Origin: CAVTJL01 sp963735065
Lineage (GTDB): Bacteria > Pseudomonadota > Alphaproteobacteria > Geminicoccales > Geminicoccaceae
Direction: 5' to 3'
DNA: 64,000 nt
Assembly: GCA_963735065.1 (NCBI GenBank)
Contig: CAVTJL010000004.1
Coordinates: 1,116,001 to 1,180,000, forward strand
The position numbers and the translations under genes were made by a program. Within the stretch, counting starts at the first letter, position 1. Each line of letters opens with the position of its first letter. The notes beneath the pieces were generated by a model. That model did no database searches. It was not told the origin of the DNA and saw only the letters and a list, made by a program, of their open reading frames with translations. Below, piece by piece: positions 60,177-64,000 of the stretch.

Positions 60177-60784
60177 CCCTCGCTGCAGGGCCACTTCGGC
60201 AGGGCTGGCCCAGCCGGAAGCGAGCCCGCCTCCTCCTCGCCGACCGGGATGGCGCCACTGCCGTCGAGTTCGCGATGGTGGCCCCGGTCTTCTTTCTGCT
60301 GATCATCGGCATGATCGAGCTCTCGCTCGTGATGATGGCGAATGCCATCCTCCAGTCGGCGGTTGGTGATGCCGCCCGAACGGGAATCACCGGCAACTCG
60401 CCCGCCGGGACGAGCCGCAACGACGCGATCGAGGCAGCCATCGACAGTCTCACGGGAGGACTGCTCGATCCCGCCGGCATCCAGCTCGACGTGCTCGTCT
60501 ATCCGTCGTTCGACAGTATCGGCAAGCCCGAGCCCTTCACCGATCAGAACGGCAATGGCGCCTACGACACGGGCGAGCCCTTCACCGACGTCAATGGCAA
60601 CGGTCATTGGGATGCCGACATGGGAGCTGCCGGTCTGGGTGGCCCGGGCGACATCGTCCTCTATCGGGCCCGCTACGACTGGCAGCTCATCACACCTTTC
60701 ATCGGCAATGTGTTCCTGCCCGCCGGCGTCGTGCGGCTTGAGGCCACGACCGCGGTACGCAACGAGCCCTTCCCACCGTCATGA
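60173..60784 (+). CDS. TadE-family protein with EF-hand-like loops
   Basis: A 203-residue protein starting at a GTG that overlaps the TadG stop. The TadE motif RDGATAVEFAMVAPVFFLLI with its conserved Glu and hydrophobic helix is at ~27-46. Unusual for the family, residues ~122-150 contain two DxNxNGxxD loops, DQNGNGAYDTGEPF and DVNGNGHWDADMG, that resemble calcium-binding EF-hand or dockerin loops. This suggests metal stabilisation outside the cell. It overlaps the next TadE gene by 4 bp. Confidence 0.85.
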   Translation: MTLAAGPLRQGWPSRKRARLLLADRDGATAVEFAMVAPVFFLLIIGMIELSLVMMANAILQSAVGDAARTGITGNSPAGTSRNDAIEAAIDSLTGGLLDPAGIQLDVLVYPSFDSIGKPEPFTDQNGNGAYDTGEPFTDVNGNGHWDADMGAAGLGGPGDIVLYRARYDWQLITPFIGNVFLPAGVVRLEATTAVRNEPFPPS

Positions 60785-61371
60785 AGAGCCTCACCATGAA
60801 GGCGCTGCGGACCCGGAAGGTCCGGCGGCGGCTCCGGCAGTTCTTCGTCTCTGAGAGCGGCGTGATCGCCATCGAGTTCGCTCTCGTCGTGCCCGTGCTT
60901 CTGGCTCTTTTCCTGGGTGGCATCGATACCGCCTGGCTGGTCATCGCCCACTACAAGCTCGAGCGTGCGGCTGACAGCGTCGCCGACCTTACCGCTCGCG
61001 CACAGCAGCTCCGCCCGAGCGATGTTCAGGACATCTTCGCGGCTGCGTCCATGGTGGCGAAACCCTTCGATCTGGACGCTGACGGCCGAGTGATCGCATC
61101 CAGCGTCACCAATCCGACGGGCACTGGAGCCATCGTCGACTGGCAGCAGGCCAGCGCCGGAGGCGTCTCGGCCACGAGCAAGATCGGCCCCGCGGGCGGC
61201 ACCGCACAGCTCGGCACCGACATCTCCGTCGAGCTGGGCGAGACGATGATCGTTGGGGAAGCCTATCTCGACTTCCAGCCCATCATCGGGTTCCTGATCC
61301 GCCCTCAGGAGCTTTATGTCCGGCTCTACGAGCGCGCACGCTACGGAGTGGTCGAGCGCGTGCCCGAGTAG
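60781..61371 (+). CDS. TadE-family minor pseudopilin-like protein
   Basis: A 196-residue protein with the TadE segment SESGVIAIEFALVVPVLLAL (conserved Glu followed by a hydrophobic helix) and a variable C-terminal extracytoplasmic part with many Gly, Thr and Ala residues. Its 4-bp overlap with the preceding gene completes a TadG-TadE-TadE unit. Role in a Tad/Flp pilus is by family; prepilin peptidase and secretion ATPase must lie elsewhere. Confidence 0.85.
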   Translation: MKSLTMKALRTRKVRRRLRQFFVSESGVIAIEFALVVPVLLALFLGGIDTAWLVIAHYKLERAADSVADLTARAQQLRPSDVQDIFAAASMVAKPFDLDADGRVIASSVTNPTGTGAIVDWQQASAGGVSATSKIGPAGGTAQLGTDISVELGETMIVGEAYLDFQPIIGFLIRPQELYVRLYERARYGVVERVPE

Positions 61372-61653
61372 CGGCTCGCGAGACCGCTGTCGCTTCAAAC
61401 TGCCAGCCTCGGGCTAGAGGCACTTGGGTGCCAAGCACTGGTGGAGCACCTGATATCGCGTCGGCTTGAGGTCGGGCCCGCGATCGCCCTTCGTGATCGG
61501 GCTCCATCTGCGAGCCTGGTGATGTGATTCTGGGGGCGCCCGGACTCCGCGGCATGCCCAGAGCGCCACTGCTCACTGCCGCCCACGAGCTTGCGCGGCT
61601 CGACACACCTCTCAAGAGCCGCTAGCGAAGCCCCGGACGCAAGGAGGTTGACC
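61372..61653. other. Intergenic region with a strong hairpin
   Basis: About 280 bp between the TadE gene and the amidase gene. It contains GCCCGCGATC and GATCGGGC (61476-61502) that pair with one bulge around a nine-base loop; there is no T-run after it. A clear AAGGAGG ribosome-binding site is at the right edge. No gene was recognised. Confidence 0.5.
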
Positions 61654-63087
61654 ATGGATGAGCTGATCCGTCTGAGCGCACGCGAGGCAGTGCGACGACT
61701 GCAGACCCGGGAGATTTCGCCCCTCGACCTCGTCGAGGCGGCGCTAGCCCGGATCGAGGCGGTCAACCCTCAGGTCAACGCGGTACCGACGCTCTGCGCG
61801 GATCGCGCGCGGGCCAGAGCCAAGCAGATCGCGGCCGGGGAGATCACGTCCGGTCGCGACGACCGCGGCTGGCTGGGCGGGCTGCCCATGGTCATCAAGG
61901 ATCTGAACGACGTTGCAGGTGTACGGACGACCTACGGCTCGCCGATCTTCGCCGACCATGTCCCGGAGACGTCCGGCTACGAGATCGAGCGGCTCGAGGC
62001 TCGCGGCGGCGTGGTGCTTGGGAAGTCGAACACGCCCGAATTCGGCGCAGGCGCCCAGACCTTCAACGAGGTCTTCGGCGTGACGAGGAATCCATGGAAC
62101 ACCGCGCTTACCTGCTCGGGATCGTCGGGCGGCGCAGCGGTGGCGCTGGCCACCGGCATGGTCTGGCTCGCCAACGGCTCGGATCTCGGCGGCTCGCTCC
62201 GCACGCCCGCCGCCTTCTGCTCGGTTGTCGGTCTGCGGCCAAGCCCGGGACGGGTGCCGCACGGGCCGAGCGCTTCACCCTTTCAGACCCTTTCCGTCGA
62301 CGGGCCGATGGCGCGGGACGTGCGCGACGTGGCACTTCTCCTCGACGCCCAGGCCGGCTTTGATCACCGGGATCCACTGAGCTTCGATCCCCCGCCCGAG
62401 AGCTTCGCCTCCGCCACCGAACGCCCACCGAGCCTCAACCGGGTCGCCTTCTCCCCGGATCTTGGCGGCATCACGCCCGTCGACGCCGAGGTTGCAACAA
62501 TCTGTCGTCAGGCCGCTGGCCGTCTGGCGGATCTCGGGGCTACGGTCGAGGAGGGTTGCCCCGACCTCAGCTCATCGACCGATGTCTTCACTATCCTCCG
62601 CGCGGAGCAGTTCGTCACCAGCCGCGCTCCGCTTCTCGACAAGCACCGTGACAAGCTGAAGCCCGAGGTGGCCTGGAACATCGAGCACGGGCTCACGCTC
62701 TCGGCCGAGAGAATAGGATGGGCGGAGCGGGAGCGCGGGCTGATCCAGCGTCGGATGGCGGCGTTCTTTCTCGAGCACGATCTCCTTTTGTGCCCCGCTG
62801 CGATCGTGCCGCCATTCCCCGTCGAGACGCGCTACATTGCCGAGCTCAACGGGCATCGTTTCCCCAGCTACATCGACTGGGTGGCCATCACTTATGCTAT
62901 AACCCTCTCTGGGTGCCCGGCCCTTTCGCTGCCTTGCGGCTTTACATCGAAGGGCTTGCCGGTCGGCCTGCAGATCGTGGGGCCGCCACGTGGCGAGGCC
63001 AAGCTGCTCGGCGCCGCAGCGGCCCTCGAGGATATGCTGGGCCTCGCCCGAAAGGTGCCTATGGATCCCCGACCACCAGCCACCTGA
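61654..63087 (+). CDS. Amidase (amidase signature family)
   Basis: A 477-residue enzyme with the Ser-cisSer-Lys triad: Lys82 in VIKDLND, cis-Ser157 in CSGSSGGAAVAL, nucleophile Ser181 in GSDLGGSLRTPAAF. The start has AAGGAGG at ideal distance. It hydrolyses carboxamides to acids and ammonia, or acts on carbamates or related amides; GatA is unlikely because gatB/gatC are absent and the C-terminal domain differs. Intact. Confidence 0.92.
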   Translation: MDELIRLSAREAVRRLQTREISPLDLVEAALARIEAVNPQVNAVPTLCADRARARAKQIAAGEITSGRDDRGWLGGLPMVIKDLNDVAGVRTTYGSPIFADHVPETSGYEIERLEARGGVVLGKSNTPEFGAGAQTFNEVFGVTRNPWNTALTCSGSSGGAAVALATGMVWLANGSDLGGSLRTPAAFCSVVGLRPSPGRVPHGPSASPFQTLSVDGPMARDVRDVALLLDAQAGFDHRDPLSFDPPPESFASATERPPSLNRVAFSPDLGGITPVDAEVATICRQAAGRLADLGATVEEGCPDLSSSTDVFTILRAEQFVTSRAPLLDKHRDKLKPEVAWNIEHGLTLSAERIGWAERERGLIQRRMAAFFLEHDLLLCPAAIVPPFPVETRYIAELNGHRFPSYIDWVAITYAITLSGCPALSLPCGFTSKGLPVGLQIVGPPRGEAKLLGAAAALEDMLGLARKVPMDPRPPAT

Positions 63088-63094
63088 GGCACCT

Positions 63095-63126
63095 GCCCGG
63101 GAACCCAGCGGTCGGTCGGGCGTTTT
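63095..63126 (+). terminator. Weak terminator-like hairpin after the amidase gene
   Basis: GCCCG and CGGGC pair around a 17-base loop, followed by GTTTTC. The short stem and large loop make it a weak candidate. Confidence 0.3.
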
Positions 63127-63158
63127 CGTCGCTCGGGCTGCATTGGGGAAGCGGGACG

Positions 63159-64000
63159 ATGACGGGCCACAAGCGGCAGCTCGAAGCCGAGATCCAGGCG
63201 ACTCCGCCTCTTGACGCCTCCTTGGCGCTGATCCTGGGGGGCGTCGTTCTCGCGCTCTATTTTGGCCGCGAGATCCTTATCCCTCTGGCTCTTGCTGTGC
63301 TCGTGAGCTTCGCGCTCGCCCCGCTGGTCTCACTCTTCCGACGCCTCCGCCTTGGCCGCATCGTGTCCGTGATCCTGGTCGTGGTGATTGCGACGGCAGC
63401 TGTCGGCGCGGTCACGGCGCTGGTCACAAGCCAGCTCGTCACGCTCGCCCAGAGGATCCCAACCTACGAATACAACCTCCGGACCAAGGTTTGGAGCCTA
63501 CGGGACGTCCTCCCGAGCGGCGGCGTCATCGATCGGACGTCGGCTGCGATCCAAGATCTCAATCGAGAGATAGAGGAGGCGACGCATGGCGCGCAGCCCT
63601 CCGAGGCGCAGATCCCGGGGGCGACGCCAAGCCAGAAGCCCGTGCCCGTCGAGCTTCACCAGCCCTCGCCGACACCGATCGAGATGCTGTCCGACGTGAT
63701 CGGGCCTCTTGTCGGACCCCTCGGGACCGCTGGGCTCACCTTGATCCTCGTCGTCTTCATGCTGATCGAGCGAAGCGAGCTGCGCGACCGCCTGATCCGG
63801 CTGCTGGGCGACCGCGATATCATGCGGTCTACCCGGACCATGGACGAGGGCGCGAAGCGAATCAGCCGCTATCTCTTGATGCAGCTCACCATCAACGTGC
63901 TGCACGGCACGCCCTACGGCATTGGCCTTTGGCTGATCGGAGTCCCCAATCCCCTCTTGTGGGGACTCCTCGCCGTCCTGCTCCGCTTCATTCCCTATCT
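63159..64000 (+). CDS. AI-2E family transporter (PerM-like), truncated by window end
   Basis: The open frame runs from an ATG to the end of the window without a stop, 280 residues so far. It has the family layout: helices near residues 19-36 and 38-60 (ILIPLALAVLVSFALAPLVS), a third at ~68-90, a long cytoplasmic or extracytoplasmic region, then GPLGTAGLTLILVVFMLIER and RISRYLLMQLTINVLHGTPYG. The last part NPLLWGLLAVLLRFIPY is the start of the most conserved region. These 8-helix permeases have varied roles (AI-2 release, Na+/H+ exchange), so no substrate is assigned. Confidence 0.88.
   Translation, partial: MTGHKRQLEAEIQATPPLDASLALILGGVVLALYFGREILIPLALAVLVSFALAPLVSLFRRLRLGRIVSVILVVVIATAAVGAVTALVTSQLVTLAQRIPTYEYNLRTKVWSLRDVLPSGGVIDRTSAAIQDLNREIEEATHGAQPSEAQIPGATPSQKPVPVELHQPSPTPIEMLSDVIGPLVGPLGTAGLTLILVVFMLIERSELRDRLIRLLGDRDIMRSTRTMDEGAKRISRYLLMQLTINVLHGTPYGIGLWLIGVPNPLLWGLLAVLLRFIPY

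Overview
The window reads as chromosomal, high-GC alphaproteobacterial DNA, most likely from a Rhodospirillales- or Geminicoccales-like lineage. The call rests on gene order and content: a reversed rpmH-rnpA-yidD-yidC-engB-argB block, a zapA/6S RNA/5-FCL block next to transketolase-gap-pgk-class I aldolase, the DUF1285-NUDIX-DUF6111-CCA block, an FNR with C-X2-C-X7-C spacing, membrane-bound ferritin MbfA with an Irr-type box, and betaine-lipid genes btaAB. No insertion sequence, prophage module, CRISPR array or rRNA was recognised. The only tRNA is tRNA-Gln(CUG).

Layout. 1-9.6 kb is a loose set of small-molecule metabolism and stress genes: GSTs, a PNPOx-like protein, a D-2-hydroxyacid dehydrogenase, a patatin, an enolase-superfamily enzyme, TetR/peroxiredoxin/EamA, an SDR, and ArsR+SRPBCC. 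9.6-10.9 kb is the most accessory-looking stretch: a poorly conserved HTH-like gene behind twin dyads, degenerate repeats, then tRNA-Gln. 10.9-13.6 kb carries CCA-adding enzyme, DUF6111, NUDIX and DUF1285 on the minus strand. 13.7-20.4 kb is a four-gene MoxR/DUF58/DUF4159/membrane-protein operon. 20.4-24.7 kb is the rpmH-to-argB operon behind a near-consensus promoter. 24.8-31.0 kb holds DUF547, an orphan histidine kinase with a lipoprotein, and an ABC+HlyD type I secretion pair. 31.1-35.1 kb holds an RlmI-like methyltransferase, a HisKA-only protein, a YmdB-type phosphoesterase, 5-FCL, probable 6S RNA, zapA and a ZapB-like coiled-coil gene. 35.3-45.5 kb is central carbon metabolism (tkt, gap, pgk, fba, ThiE-like, inositol monophosphatase) interrupted by a PlcP-like/BtaA/BtaB lipid-remodelling operon. 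45.5-58.7 kb is mixed: hydrolases, HerA-like ATPase, MbfA, oligopeptidase B, MOSC, FNR, and a FGGY kinase with an LsrF-like aldolase. 58.9-61.4 kb is a TadG/TadE/TadE trio, followed by an amidase and an AI-2E transporter cut by the window end.

Two themes stand out. First, six genes (patatin, GST, the HTH-like gene, NUDIX, ThiE-like, MOSC) are each broken by one apparent extra base, always an insertion and always explicable at a short homopolymer. This looks more like residual sequencing error than gene decay. Second, several small regulatory circuits can be read directly: an ArsR dyad over its own start codon, an FNR box in front of fnr, an iron-control-like palindrome in front of mbfA, a TetR-side dyad, and a consensus promoter for rpmH. 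The most interesting biology is the phospholipase C-BtaA-BtaB cassette, an unknown domain reading in frame into aldolase, the orphan type I exporter, and EF-hand-like loops in a TadE pseudopilin-like protein.
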